This document shows positions 36,051-45,031 of a stretch of 64,000 bases of DNA, piece after piece; position 1 is the stretch's first letter, and every line of letters begins with the position of its first letter. Made by a program: the position numbers and the translations under genes. The notes beneath the pieces are model-generated. The model saw only the letters and a list, made by a program, of their open reading frames with translations. It searched no databases and was not told where the DNA came from. Source of the DNA: an uncultured Desulfobacter sp. (GTDB lineage: Bacteria; Desulfobacterota; Desulfobacteria; Desulfobacterales; Desulfobacteraceae); the NCBI RefSeq assembly GCF_963664415.1, contig NZ_OY761443.1, forward strand, positions 558,001 to 622,000, in the 5' to 3' direction.

Positions 36051-36459
36051 TTACCAATAAAAAGCAGGATAGTAATTCAGTAAGTTAGTATATATTTCAT
36101 TTAAACTTTCATGTTGGGCTTGACAAAAATGAAATGATATACAAATATGAAAATGTATCCAATTAAGTGACTACAGGTATATATATGATTTAAGCAAAAA
36201 TAAATCCAAAGAGACATAAAAATTTGCCCACATGGCAAATGACGTTCTTTTACATTACATAAAAAACTTGGCTGTCAAAGTACTGCACTGAGTCAGTCGA
36301 TTCGGGAATAACGCTTTTTTAAAAACTGCTATAAGCATGCTTTTTATTTTTCCCCGGCCAACCTAAAATTTGTATCATTTGTACCAACCATTTTAAAACA
36401 AAGCGACTTAACCATAACCAAAACGCTCAGCTAACAACAACACAAGGAGGGTCTTCCAA
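36051..36459. other. Gap upstream of the truncated MFS gene
   Basis: About 410 bp, AT-rich. TTGACA occurs at 36120 but without a well-placed -10. A TGGC...TGCA pair near 36269 has the wrong spacing for sigma-54. A ribosome site (AAGGAGGG) precedes 36460. Nothing else is supportable. Confidence 0.4.
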
Positions 36460-36690
36460 ATGTCTACCGTAAAAGCTACCAATCGTTGGTTTGTCATCGT
36501 TGCAGCAATCATAATTCAGATAGTCTTTGGTGTTGTCTGTGCATGGTCTGCCTTTACCAATGTTTTGTCTGACCCAGACGGTGCCTATCAGTCCACCGCA
36601 CCCCACAGTGCATGGATCTTATCTGCAGGCCTTTTCTTGTTTGCACAGGTTTTGATCTGGGCCGGTATATGCTCTCATTTCCTTTGGTAA
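36460..36690 (+). pseudogene. Truncated OFA (oxalate/formate antiporter) MFS gene
   Basis: 76 residues: NRWFVIVAAIIIQIVFGVVCAWSAFTNVLSDPDG, then HSAWILSAGLFLFAQVLIWAG, the first two TM helices of the OFA family, which normally has 12 helices and about 410 residues. It ends at TAA 36688-36690 and nothing recognisable follows except a possible hydrophobic remnant (LNWIIVGIVVWV, about 36805-36840) in another frame. The ribosome site is intact, so a two-helix peptide may still be made, but transport is not expected. Confidence 0.75.
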
Positions 36691-36874
36691 AAAAAATTAC
36701 CGTTTATTTGCTGTTCCAATTTTTTTGGTCCAAAAGATCCGTTTGATAAAGTGGACCGGTTCGAGAAAGGATTGAGAAAGAGGTTTCACCAGGGCGCGTG
36801 CGCTTAACTGGATTATTGTTGGCATTGTGGTCTGGGTCCGCCTCATTCTTAATCTTAAAATTCCCGTATATTTT

Positions 36875-36918
36875 AAATTCTCCCCCTTTTTCTTTACTGA
36901 ACAAGGGGGAATTTTTTT
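36875..36918. terminator. Terminator between the MFS relic and satP
   Basis: AAATT-CT-CCCCCTT pairs with AAGGGGGAATT across a roughly 18-nt loop, with a two-base bulge, and T7 follows on the plus strand. It lies at the convergent 3' ends of the MFS remnant and satP. Confidence 0.65.
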
Positions 36919-36926
36919 GCTTCAGA

Positions 36927-37490
36927 TTAGGGTGCGCCTACCGGAAGGACTGCTCTGTTATATTGTTCGTTCAAAACTTCTGCCATGGCAAGATAAATAG
37001 CGCTCAATCCGCAGATGATACCTTCAAATCCGGCAATTATTCCAATTAGATGTGAACCTGTCCAATCTTTAATTGCAAGGAGAAAAAACAACACCGTGAG
37101 CGATGCAAAGACAAATTGAAGTCCTTTGTTTGATTTTAATGTCCCAAAAAACATAAACATTGTAAAGAGCCCCCACATTAACAGATAGCAAGCCATGAAT
37201 TTTGCGGGCGTCGGGTCTGCCCAGCCGAGTTTGGGGAGCAGAATAAGCGCCACCAAAGTCAACCAAAAATGGCCATAGGAGATGAATGCCGTAACGCCAA
37301 AGGTATTACCTTTTTTGAATTCAAGAATACCGGCGATAATCTGGGCCACGCCCCCGTAAAAAAGGCCCATTGCCAAAATCATGGAACTGATTTCAAAAAA
37401 ACCGGCATTATGGATGTTCAAAAGCACAGTCGTCATTCCGAATCCCATTAATCCGAGCGGTCCCGGATTTGCCAACGTGTCGTCTCTCAT
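36927..37490 (-). CDS. satP: SatP/YaaH-family acetate (succinate) transporter
   Basis: 187 residues from ATG 37490 (MRDDTLANPGPLGLMGFGMTTVLLNIHNAGFF), set by the upstream GGGAGAAGAAG and by the family's usual 188-residue length; longer starts add an unlike segment. NPGPLGLMGFGMTT is the GPR1/FUN34/YaaH signature. Six TM helices follow, with AMGLFYGGVAQIIAGILEFKKGNTFG. It forms a hexameric acetate channel in relatives. It lies downstream of the sigma-54 activator gene, with repeated TGGGCGA motifs in between. Confidence 0.93.
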   Translation of the reverse strand: MRDDTLANPGPLGLMGFGMTTVLLNIHNAGFFEISSMILAMGLFYGGVAQIIAGILEFKKGNTFGVTAFISYGHFWLTLVALILLPKLGWADPTPAKFMACYLLMWGLFTMFMFFGTLKSNKGLQFVFASLTVLFFLLAIKDWTGSHLIGIIAGFEGIICGLSAIYLAMAEVLNEQYNRAVLPVGAP

Positions 37491-37797
37491 CTTCTTCTCC
37501 CGTCTACAAATGATTAAAAAAAACTGCAAAAACACGTCTCTTAAAAATAACTTTTCTGCCAACCGGTTCGAAAGATCCCATGCAGCTATTGAGGGAGTTT
37601 AAATCTATCGGTGTTAACAAAAAATTCCAAAGCATCATTAATTCTTTTTAGTCTCTTTCTTACAAAATCTCAGCAGTAACAGGGTGTAACAGCAACATTC
37701 ATTAATTCATCGTCAGGTATAATTTATAGCAATCATTGTGCCACTGGTTAGTTTTTTAATTTGCTAACCGATTTCTCGCTCTAAAGAATCACCCCAT

Positions 37798-37995
37798 CGC
37801 CCATTATCACGGGCAACAAGCCGATTAATTTAATTTTGATAAAAAGAAAAGACAGCAGTGGGCGATGTCAAAAAGGAACACAATATTTTGGACACGGTTG
37901 ACCCAGAAACACTCACAATACACATCAACATATTGAAATTAAAGAAAAAAAATTCATGGGCGATATTGTCCCAATCTGGGCGACGCAAGCGCCCA
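37798..37995. promoter_or_regulatory. Cluster of five TGGGCG motifs upstream of satP (possible UAS)
   Basis: TGGGCG occurs at 37859, 37957 and 37977 on the plus strand and at 37798-37803 and 37990-37995 on the minus strand; four read TGGGCGA and three TGGGCGAT. The last pair forms an inverted repeat, TGGGCG-N7-CGCCCA. They lie 308-505 bp upstream of the satP start, a normal distance for enhancer sites of the sigma-54 activator encoded next door. The rest of 37491-38113 holds no gene. Confidence 0.45.
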
Positions 37996-38113
37996 ATCTA
38001 TTGCTCCACTACCAACCCAAATCAAAGTAAGCCAATCCCAACAACAACACGCATAGTTCACCACGTTCTTCTTATATGGTATGAGAATAATCGACGACCT
38101 GATTTCAAGATAT

Positions 38114-39547
38114 TTATGAAAGGGCGTTTACAAGCCCATGGGCCATCATTTTACGGTATAGTGTCCGGCGGGAGATACCCAGCTTTTCAGCAGCATTTTC
38201 CCTGTGCCACCTGCATTTATTAAGGGTAGAAAGAATAAGCTGTTTCTCAAACTGGGCAGCGGCATCCGTCAAGGGAAGCTCTGAGACTGAATCGGAAACT
38301 GTAATAACACCCGGGGGGGGTTGGAGCGGAATGACGGGCGGGTCAATATCCGGAAGTGACATAAAATCAAGATTGTTAAAGGTAACGTACCTGCGCAGAA
38401 CATTCTGCAACTCCCTGACATTGCCGGGCCAGTGGTAATTGTATAACGCTTTTATATCTTTCCCAGGCAGGGCATCAAAGTGAAAGGAGGAATCCATTTG
38501 ACCAAAAAAATAATCTGCAAGAAGGGCAAGATCTTCCTTGCGCTCGCGCAACGGCGGAATATCTACCGGTATCACATATAAGCGGTAAAAAAAATCGCTG
38601 CGGAGTCTGCCTTTTTGAACCTCCTCCCATAAATTCTGGTTGCTGGCGGCAACAATCCTGAAATCGGAATAAAGCACTTCGGTGCTCCCCACCGGCGAAT
38701 ACCCTCCGCCTTCTATTGCCCGCAAAAGCTTGACCTGCATATTCAAAGAAAGCTCTCCAACTTCATCAAGAAACAAGGTCCCCCCCTGCACATTGGCCAA
38801 AAAGCCCTTTTTGTCACTATAGGCACCGGTAAAGGCACCTTTTACATGACCAAAAAACTCATTTTCCAGAAGAGATTCAGAAATAGCGCCACAGTTAACT
38901 GGGATAAACGGCGCGTTTTTTCTTTGGCTGGTATCATGTATGGCCCTTGCAACCAACTCTTTTCCTACGCCTGATTCACCATGAATAACCACACTGTCTG
39001 CACTGGCGGCGGCCCGTAAAATTACGTCATAAACCTCCTGCATTTTTTGACTTTTGCCGATGATATTGCAGAACTTGAAGCGCTCACCCATTGAGGACTG
39101 CAACAGCGAATATTGTTGCTGAAGCTGTTTGGATTCACGCTTCATGGCGTCTTCCTGCATTTTACGAAGCGTTATATCCTGAAGGGTCGTGACTGCGCCT
39201 GTGATGTTACCCTCGTCATCAAAAACAGGGGCCGCCATAAAATAGATATATCTTGATTTTCCGTTAAAATTTTCAAAATAATCTGTTGCTTCCCAGGCAT
39301 TGGGCACAATGCTGGACTGGGCCGGATTCTTTGTTCCATATATTGCAAGGAACTTTTCATAGTCCTGCTCAACAACAAGATCGGCCAGAACAGGCCGTTT
39401 TTTAGAATAAAAAATCTTCCACTGATGATCTGTGCCGATAATTTCCTCGGCGGAAACGCCGGTAAGCACTTCACAAGCTTTGTTCCAGACCTTTACCTTA
39501 TGGTCGGTCCCTATGGCAAACTGGGCAATCGGCGTATATTCAAGCAC
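38114..39547 (-). CDS. Sigma-54-dependent transcriptional activator (PAS-AAA-Fis)
   Basis: 477 residues from GTG 39547, with GGAGACGG upstream. PAS domain (about 1-125), AAA+ core with Walker A GESGVGKE, the sigma-54 contact loop GAFTGA, Walker B GGTLFLDEVGELS, arginine-finger region LRSDFFYRLYVIPVDIPPLRERKED and WPGNVRELQN, then a Fis-type HTH (WHRENAAEKLGISRRTLYRKM). It would open sigma-54 promoters in response to a small-molecule or redox signal seen by PAS. Adjacent satP is the likeliest target. No receiver domain, so it is not a classical two-component regulator. Confidence 0.94.
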   Translation of the reverse strand: MLEYTPIAQFAIGTDHKVKVWNKACEVLTGVSAEEIIGTDHQWKIFYSKKRPVLADLVVEQDYEKFLAIYGTKNPAQSSIVPNAWEATDYFENFNGKSRYIYFMAAPVFDDEGNITGAVTTLQDITLRKMQEDAMKRESKQLQQQYSLLQSSMGERFKFCNIIGKSQKMQEVYDVILRAAASADSVVIHGESGVGKELVARAIHDTSQRKNAPFIPVNCGAISESLLENEFFGHVKGAFTGAYSDKKGFLANVQGGTLFLDEVGELSLNMQVKLLRAIEGGGYSPVGSTEVLYSDFRIVAASNQNLWEEVQKGRLRSDFFYRLYVIPVDIPPLRERKEDLALLADYFFGQMDSSFHFDALPGKDIKALYNYHWPGNVRELQNVLRRYVTFNNLDFMSLPDIDPPVIPLQPPPGVITVSDSVSELPLTDAAAQFEKQLILSTLNKCRWHRENAAEKLGISRRTLYRKMMAHGLVNALS

Positions 39548-39706
39548 AATAAATCCGTCTCCGGGTCTTTAGCTTTTCTAACAATTCAGGGAAAACTCAT
39601 CAGCCTTGTGTATACTCATATCCACTGAGAATACACTTGTCAACGGCTTTAGCGTTCGTATTTCCTTGAATTCCCAATACGCCGCCAAATTCTGAATGGC
39701 TCGTCA

Positions 39707-42205
39707 TTAAAGGATAGTTTGCAATTCTTCCTGTAATTTCTGCACCTCTTTAATTATATTTCTAAGTGTCTCCTGCTCTATTGCCGTAAGATTGTTTAAC
39801 GAGATTGAGTTGGACGGCCAGTCGTTGTCAAGTATAAGGCTTACCTGGCACTTTATGCGAAGATGCATAAGAAAATTATACATTTTTTCAATCTCCTGGG
39901 CCTTGCTTTCTGAAATCAAATCATATGCCATCAAATAGTTTAACCGCATCATACTATTGGTTTGTTTTATGGAATAGAACAATGCTTTGGCTCTTAAATA
40001 CCCGACAATTGGAATCAAAAACTTTTTAATGTCAACGCGTTGATTCTCAAAGGCCGGTTTGCTTGAGGCGACTGTTTTAATCAACTGACTGAAGAATTCA
40101 TTTTTCCCTTTGAGTTCTTCATATACAAAATCAATCAGTCGGGATGACAACTGCGGATCTCCAAAAACCAAACGCATGTCAAAAAACAGAGAGCCGTCAA
40201 GGACATTTAACCCAACAGGGTTGTTGATCCATGTTGAAAATATCTCCTTCCACTCATCAACATGATTGCACCATTCAGGGTTACCTGCCATCAGATCTCC
40301 TTCGCAGCGCGCATAGCCTATCTTGTGCAGATTTTCATTTATTACCGTCGAAAGGCGTAAAAAGTATTGTTTATTATCATCAGACGGCTCTGCAAAAATA
40401 ATGGCATTATCCTGATCGGTCTTAAGTGTTTGTTCTCCACGCCCTTCGCTTCCCATAGCAATGAATGCAAATGTGCAAGGCGGCTGTCCGACTTCAGCGA
40501 TTGCCATTTCTATCACCCGCTTGTTTATGGCATCGGCAATTGAAGTAATGATGCGCGATACACTGCTGATATTATCCGTACTGGTAAATATTGCCTGAAT
40601 AAGAACCGGCACCTTATTATAAATATTGCGCATATCGCTGATAACATCACATTTTTGTATCTCCTGTATTAAGAATGTCAGTGAATTATTCTGCATTTCA
40701 AGACATTTGAGATAACTGATGTTACCATTAATGGTATTGTTATGATTGGTAACCATAAGGTGTGAAATGTTATGCTCTCTGAATAGCAGTACAGCTTCGT
40801 ACAGTAGAGCCCCCTGGTTTATACTGATTACCGGCGATGTCATTATTTTTACTATCGAACTGTCCATGGTAATTGAATCGTTCATCAAACGATTTCGAAT
40901 ATCTTTATCGGTTACGACACCCACGGTTTCTTCATTGCTTTTTACACTTATGACCTCGCTGCGCTTACTCTTCATCAGCTCAATAACTTTGCCGATCGGC
41001 ATGTTTATATCACAATAAATATTTTCATTGACCAGATTCTTAACCGGTTGGTTCATTAACTGAAGCGAAAGTTGAACATCCTCGGACAATTTCTGGGTAT
41101 CGAGCCGAAGCCTGTTTTTTTCGGTAATATTTTTTATAACAACGATGTATGCTGTGCTGTCCGATTGTTCAACCTGTGTGACATAAGCTACAATATGTTG
41201 GTAACCAGCTTTGGATTTCAAAAGCTCGGTTTCAAACGCATGTGTTTGATTGGGATTTTTAATACCTGAAACCATTTCATCCCAGCTCAACTGAAACAGC
41301 TCTGAAAAATCGGTTCCAACTAACGATTCGGTTTCACTGTCGAGCAAACTGATAAATTTGCTATTAGCAAATACGACCTTACGTTCAACCACCATCAAAG
41401 TACCTTCGGTTGACGCACCCACCAGGCTTTTATATTTTTGGTTAGATAACCTTAATTCATTTACGGCATCTCGGCGTTTTCCCTCAATTATTCTGGTCTG
41501 CTTTAATACATAAACAAGAACGACAACAATAATACCGATAATAAGAACCGATATTCTTAACAACTTATCTCGCAGCCTTTTTATCTCCTGCCTTACATCA
41601 TCAAGATAGATACCGGTACCAACTATCCAGTTCCACGCAGGATAAGCTTTCACATACGATAATTTCGGCACTTCGTTGGAAGCATCAGCTTTCTTTTTCC
41701 AATAGTATTGAATTATCCCCTCGCCTTTTTCATTTACTAAATCGGCGGCATCGGCAAATAACTGATTCCCATGCTTGTCTGCAAAATCAACCAGGTTTTT
41801 CCCGTTTAAGTCCGGACGATATGGATGATTAATCATTACAGGATCAGTGGTCGTAATCCAGAAATAATTTTTTTGCTCGCTTCCATACCTCATCCTGCCC
41901 ACTTCCTCGGCAGCCAAAACTTTAGCTCCATCCAGTGTTATTTTGCCGGCTTTGAATGCCTCATCATGTTCGGCCAAAACACTCCAGGCCGTATTGGTCA
42001 ACTCATGAATCATTTCCTTTTTTCGATCCATCACACTGCGCTCAAACATTGGAATAATAATTGCGTAAAACGAAACAATAAACATGAGGATACTTACCAC
42101 ACCCAATACCGTTGATATGACGATACCTGATGTAAACTTTTCACCATTTTCTTCTTCTATATTGTTGTATATCAATGTCTTCAGCTTCTTGTTTTTCAAT
42201 GTCAT
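39707..42205 (-). CDS. sCache-PAS-CBS-DUF294 signalling protein 1
   Basis: About 832 residues from ATG 42205 (MTLKNKKLKTL); further upstream lies the inserted IS91-like element. Order: TM about 28-50; extracellular sCache_2 about 60-210 (MRYGSEQKNYFWI, MINHPYRPDLNG, GTGIYLDDV); TM about 218-236; PAS about 255-370; two CBS domains about 400-520; DUF294 nucleotidyltransferase with GSEGR...TDQDNAIIF; DUF294_C helical end. sCache_2 domains in relatives bind short carboxylates. DUF294 resembles the GlnD uridylyltransferase fold; its target is unknown. One of four paralogues in this window. Confidence 0.9.
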   Translation of the reverse strand: MTLKNKKLKTLIYNNIEEENGEKFTSGIVISTVLGVVSILMFIVSFYAIIIPMFERSVMDRKKEMIHELTNTAWSVLAEHDEAFKAGKITLDGAKVLAAEEVGRMRYGSEQKNYFWITTTDPVMINHPYRPDLNGKNLVDFADKHGNQLFADAADLVNEKGEGIIQYYWKKKADASNEVPKLSYVKAYPAWNWIVGTGIYLDDVRQEIKRLRDKLLRISVLIIGIIVVVLVYVLKQTRIIEGKRRDAVNELRLSNQKYKSLVGASTEGTLMVVERKVVFANSKFISLLDSETESLVGTDFSELFQLSWDEMVSGIKNPNQTHAFETELLKSKAGYQHIVAYVTQVEQSDSTAYIVVIKNITEKNRLRLDTQKLSEDVQLSLQLMNQPVKNLVNENIYCDINMPIGKVIELMKSKRSEVISVKSNEETVGVVTDKDIRNRLMNDSITMDSSIVKIMTSPVISINQGALLYEAVLLFREHNISHLMVTNHNNTINGNISYLKCLEMQNNSLTFLIQEIQKCDVISDMRNIYNKVPVLIQAIFTSTDNISSVSRIITSIADAINKRVIEMAIAEVGQPPCTFAFIAMGSEGRGEQTLKTDQDNAIIFAEPSDDNKQYFLRLSTVINENLHKIGYARCEGDLMAGNPEWCNHVDEWKEIFSTWINNPVGLNVLDGSLFFDMRLVFGDPQLSSRLIDFVYEELKGKNEFFSQLIKTVASSKPAFENQRVDIKKFLIPIVGYLRAKALFYSIKQTNSMMRLNYLMAYDLISESKAQEIEKMYNFLMHLRIKCQVSLILDNDWPSNSISLNNLTAIEQETLRNIIKEVQKLQEELQTIL

Positions 42206-42325
42206 TAGCTTAACCCCATTGTTGAACGAAGCCGCTCGCGCGGCGGAAAACCCCAAAGTTATGTATACTCCTAATTGTGGGATCAAACGGAAGATCCCAA
42301 CTATCTATAATTAAAGGAGTATACC

Positions 42326-43230
42326 ATGAACACATCCGAAGTAAACCGTTTTAACGAACTCTATGAGCGCCATTTAAAAACCCTTAGACTTCAGGGAAAG
42401 GCTCAAAAAACCATTGATGCTTATTCCAGGGCCATCCGGCGGGTAAGAGATTACTTTGACTGCTGCCCGGACAAACTTGAACCCGAACAACTTGAAGATT
42501 ACTTTTCCGATTTGGTTGACTCTCATTCATGGAGTACAGTCAAAATTGATCGCCTTGGACTCCAGCATTTCTGGAAATTTGTTTTGAAAAAAGAATGGAA
42601 TTGGTTGAATATTGTTAAGCCGCCTAAGGTTAAAACCATTCCGGACATTTTGACTCCTGGTGAGGTGGAAAAGCTCATCGGTGCGACACGCAAACTGCGT
42701 TACCGGGTTTTCCTGCTGACAACTTATTCCATGGGCCTGCGTTTGGGAGAGGCATTGTCCCTGCAAGTGAGAGATATTGATGCAGCACGAAAACTTGTCC
42801 ATATCCGGAGAGGGAAAGGCCATAAAGACCGGCTAATTCCCTTACCGGACCGCACCCTGGTCGGACTGCGGGAACTATGGAAAAGACATCAACACCCCAA
42901 ACTGCTTTTTCCCAATGCCAACGGTTCACTGGAAACCATCCAGAAGGCAAAATCTCATATGGACCGGGGTGGTGTCCAAAATGCCATGAAGGCTGTAGTC
43001 GCCGATTGCGGTATCAAAAAAAAGTTTCCATACACTCTTTGCGCCACAGTTTTGCGACCCATCTGCTTGAAAAGGGCTTAAGCCTTCGCCACATCCAGGC
43101 CCTTCTTGGCCATGCCCGCCCTGAAACAACTGCACGTTACGCACACCTTACTGATGTCACGGAAAAGGACTGCAGGACGACCATCAATGATTTGATTAAC
43201 ACCATTCATGTAGATTTCTGGAAGGTTTAA
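42326..43230 (+). pseudogene. Tyrosine recombinase of the IS91-like element, frameshifted
   Basis: Core-binding domain (FNELYERHLKTLRLQGKAQKTIDAYSRAIRRV) and catalytic domain with Arg in TYSMGLRLGEALSLQ and Lys in RRGKGHKDRLIPLP. In the A8 run at about 43016-43023 one extra A shifts the frame, so the first frame ends at 43081 without the active site. The other frame carries HSLRHSFATHLLEKG, LLGHARPETTARYAHLTDV (His-x-x-Arg, His, Tyr) to 43230. A run of A could allow slippage, so a functional product is not excluded. RBS AAAGGAG precedes ATG 42326. Confidence 0.88.
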
Positions 43231-43232
43231 TC

Positions 43233-44276
43233 ATGCGACTTTCTCATATCATTGAAGAATATTATGATGCATTTCTGACTCGTTACGGGGATACGGCATT
43301 GCCGGAACAGATCAAAGCCTTAAACGCCATAGTTAGTTGCCGTACACCAGACGCCGGGCAGATTTATACGGTCTGTCCAGACTGCAATCATACACAACTG
43401 CATCCACTGTCCTGTGGAAACCGCAATTGTCCCCATTGTCAAAACCATGAGACAAGCCAATGGATTGACCGGCAGCAAAATAAACAGCTTCCCGTCCAGT
43501 ATTTCATGGTAACTTTTACCTTGCCCTGTCAGTTCAGGGAAGTTGCATACCGGAATCAACGGACAGTTTATTCTCTGATGTTTTCATGTGTATCCAGCAC
43601 GTTGAAAGAATTTGGGCTAAATCCCCGGCACCTTGGGGCCCAAATCGGTATGACCATGGTTCTTCACACTCATAGCAGAAGATTGGATTTTCACCCGCAT
43701 ATTCATGTAGTTGTTCCAGGTGGCGGTGTTGACCCATCCAGGCGGCAATGGAAAAAGAAAAAAGGCAAGTATTTGTTTAATCGAAAAGCCCTGGCCAAAG
43801 TTTTTCGGGCACGTTTCCTGAACGGATTGAACAAAGAGAATTTGCCAATTCCCAAAGGTGCTCGTTCCAAATGGATTGTCGATTGTGCCAGGGTCGGAAC
43901 CGGCATGTCTGCCCTGAAGTACCTGTCCAGATATTTATACCGGGGAGTGATCAGCGAACGTAATATCATTGCCAATCAGGATGGCCGGGTTACCTTCATG
44001 TATATTGACGGTAAAACCAAAGAGATGTGCAGGCGAACCCTTAAAGGAGAGGAGTTTCTGCACCTGATCCTGCTTCATGTGTTGCCCAGGGGATTTCGTA
44101 GGGCAAGAGATTACGGCTTTCTTCACGGGAATGCCAAGAAATTGCTCTTCCTAGTACAGATGATTCTCCACGTTCGGATTATGGCAATAGTGCTTCGGCC
44201 AAGGCCTGTTTTTAAATGCCCCCATTGCGGGAAGCCTATGAAAATCCTCGGAATAAAGCCTGTCGGTACAGGATAG
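43233..44276 (+). CDS. IS91-family rolling-circle transposase
   Basis: 347 residues. N-terminal zinc ribbon (CPDC, CGNRNCPHCQ), HUH motif HPHIH at 154-158 in LDFHPHIHVVVPGGG, and the tyrosine pair Y230/Y234 in ALKYLSRYLYRG, the Y2 replicase layout used for rolling-circle transposition. A C-terminal CPHCGKPM adds a second zinc site. It starts 2 bp after the recombinase frame. Intact. Confidence 0.93.
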   Translation: MRLSHIIEEYYDAFLTRYGDTALPEQIKALNAIVSCRTPDAGQIYTVCPDCNHTQLHPLSCGNRNCPHCQNHETSQWIDRQQNKQLPVQYFMVTFTLPCQFREVAYRNQRTVYSLMFSCVSSTLKEFGLNPRHLGAQIGMTMVLHTHSRRLDFHPHIHVVVPGGGVDPSRRQWKKKKGKYLFNRKALAKVFRARFLNGLNKENLPIPKGARSKWIVDCARVGTGMSALKYLSRYLYRGVISERNIIANQDGRVTFMYIDGKTKEMCRRTLKGEEFLHLILLHVLPRGFRRARDYGFLHGNAKKLLFLVQMILHVRIMAIVLRPRPVFKCPHCGKPMKILGIKPVGTG

Positions 44277-44492
44277 GATAAACAAAAGGTAGAAACCCAA
44301 TCTCAATTTAACTGGAGGTGAACAACACTATGAAATAATCCGGCTTTTTTTAGAAAGCCCTGAAAAGGGCAACGCTATAGGTGCGTCTTATCTCAGGTGC
44401 CCGGAAATCACACGCCTTTCAGATCCTTAATCCCCAAAAAGATATTTTCATATATATGGAAACCCGGCTCATTTGGGCCGGGCTTGTTCAAC

Positions 44493-45031
44493 AATCGGAT
44501 AAGATCGTGGTTCGTTCCTCACACGATCTATCCTTATTCGTTGCAGCAGTCATGAAGATTTGTGTTTCAAGGCATCAAAATTTTATTTTACCGTTCAGGC
44601 TGTATCGGGCATATAGACCAACCAACAGCCACATCCAACAAGAACACTACTACCAAATGTATCTGGTTAATATAACAATTCATATATTGAGGGTAAACAT
44701 ATTTTTCCAGTTAAAAATTCGGTTACGCCCTACGTTATATGTCGTTTCGGAAACAGAGCTCGGGAGAATTGTAAACTTTTGTATACATTTCTTAATTTTT
44801 ATTATCAAATCAAAATCTTGTTTTAATTAGACAAAGCATTCATCTTAAAAATAAAAAAGTGACTTATAATGAATAGTGCTTGCATTCATTAAAAGAAAGA
44901 GGTAGAGAATTTTATCTGGATATTGTTGAGGCAGTGGACCATTTTTCAAACCAAAGTACTTTATTTTTACCAATGCATACAGAAGTGTTCATTGGGCCGG
45001 TAGGGTTAGGAAAGGAGAAGGAGATTAAAAG
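44493..45031. other. Gap between the IS91-like element and the DUF3360 gene
   Basis: About 540 bp. A bulged hairpin (GGATAAGATCGTG with CACGATCTATCC, about 44496-44535) lies right after the element. This may be the original upstream region of DUF294 gene 1, displaced by the insertion. Open frames here have no recognisable content. RBS GGAGAAGGAG precedes the DUF3360 start. Confidence 0.45.

Larger units (their letters stand above)
42221..44492 (+). mobile_element. IS91-like element with a tyrosine recombinase
   Basis: About 2.27 kb. The left end reads GTTGAACGAA then GC-rich hairpin GCCGC-TCGC-GCGGC (42231-42244). The right end is hairpin CCCGGC-N8-GCCGGG (about 44463-44482) then CTTGTTCAAC (44483-44492). 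The two ends therefore mirror each other, hairpin inside and GTTCAAC outside, matching the GTTC/GAAC target preference of IS91 elements. It carries a frameshifted recombinase and an intact Y2-type transposase. The left end lies 15 bp from the start codon of the DUF294 gene on the minus strand. Confidence 0.75.

Noticed and set aside
37519..37540. Sigma-54 promoter of satP
   Set aside because: TTGCA is present on the minus strand but the GG element is replaced by GA and spacing is one base off. Too weak to call as a feature.
37858..38223. A 121-codon open frame between satP and the sigma-54 activator
   Set aside because: It runs into the 3' end of the activator on the opposite strand and has no domain or ribosome site.
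44381..44830. A 149-codon open frame across the right end of the IS91-like element
   Set aside because: It spans the element boundary and has no similarity to known families.
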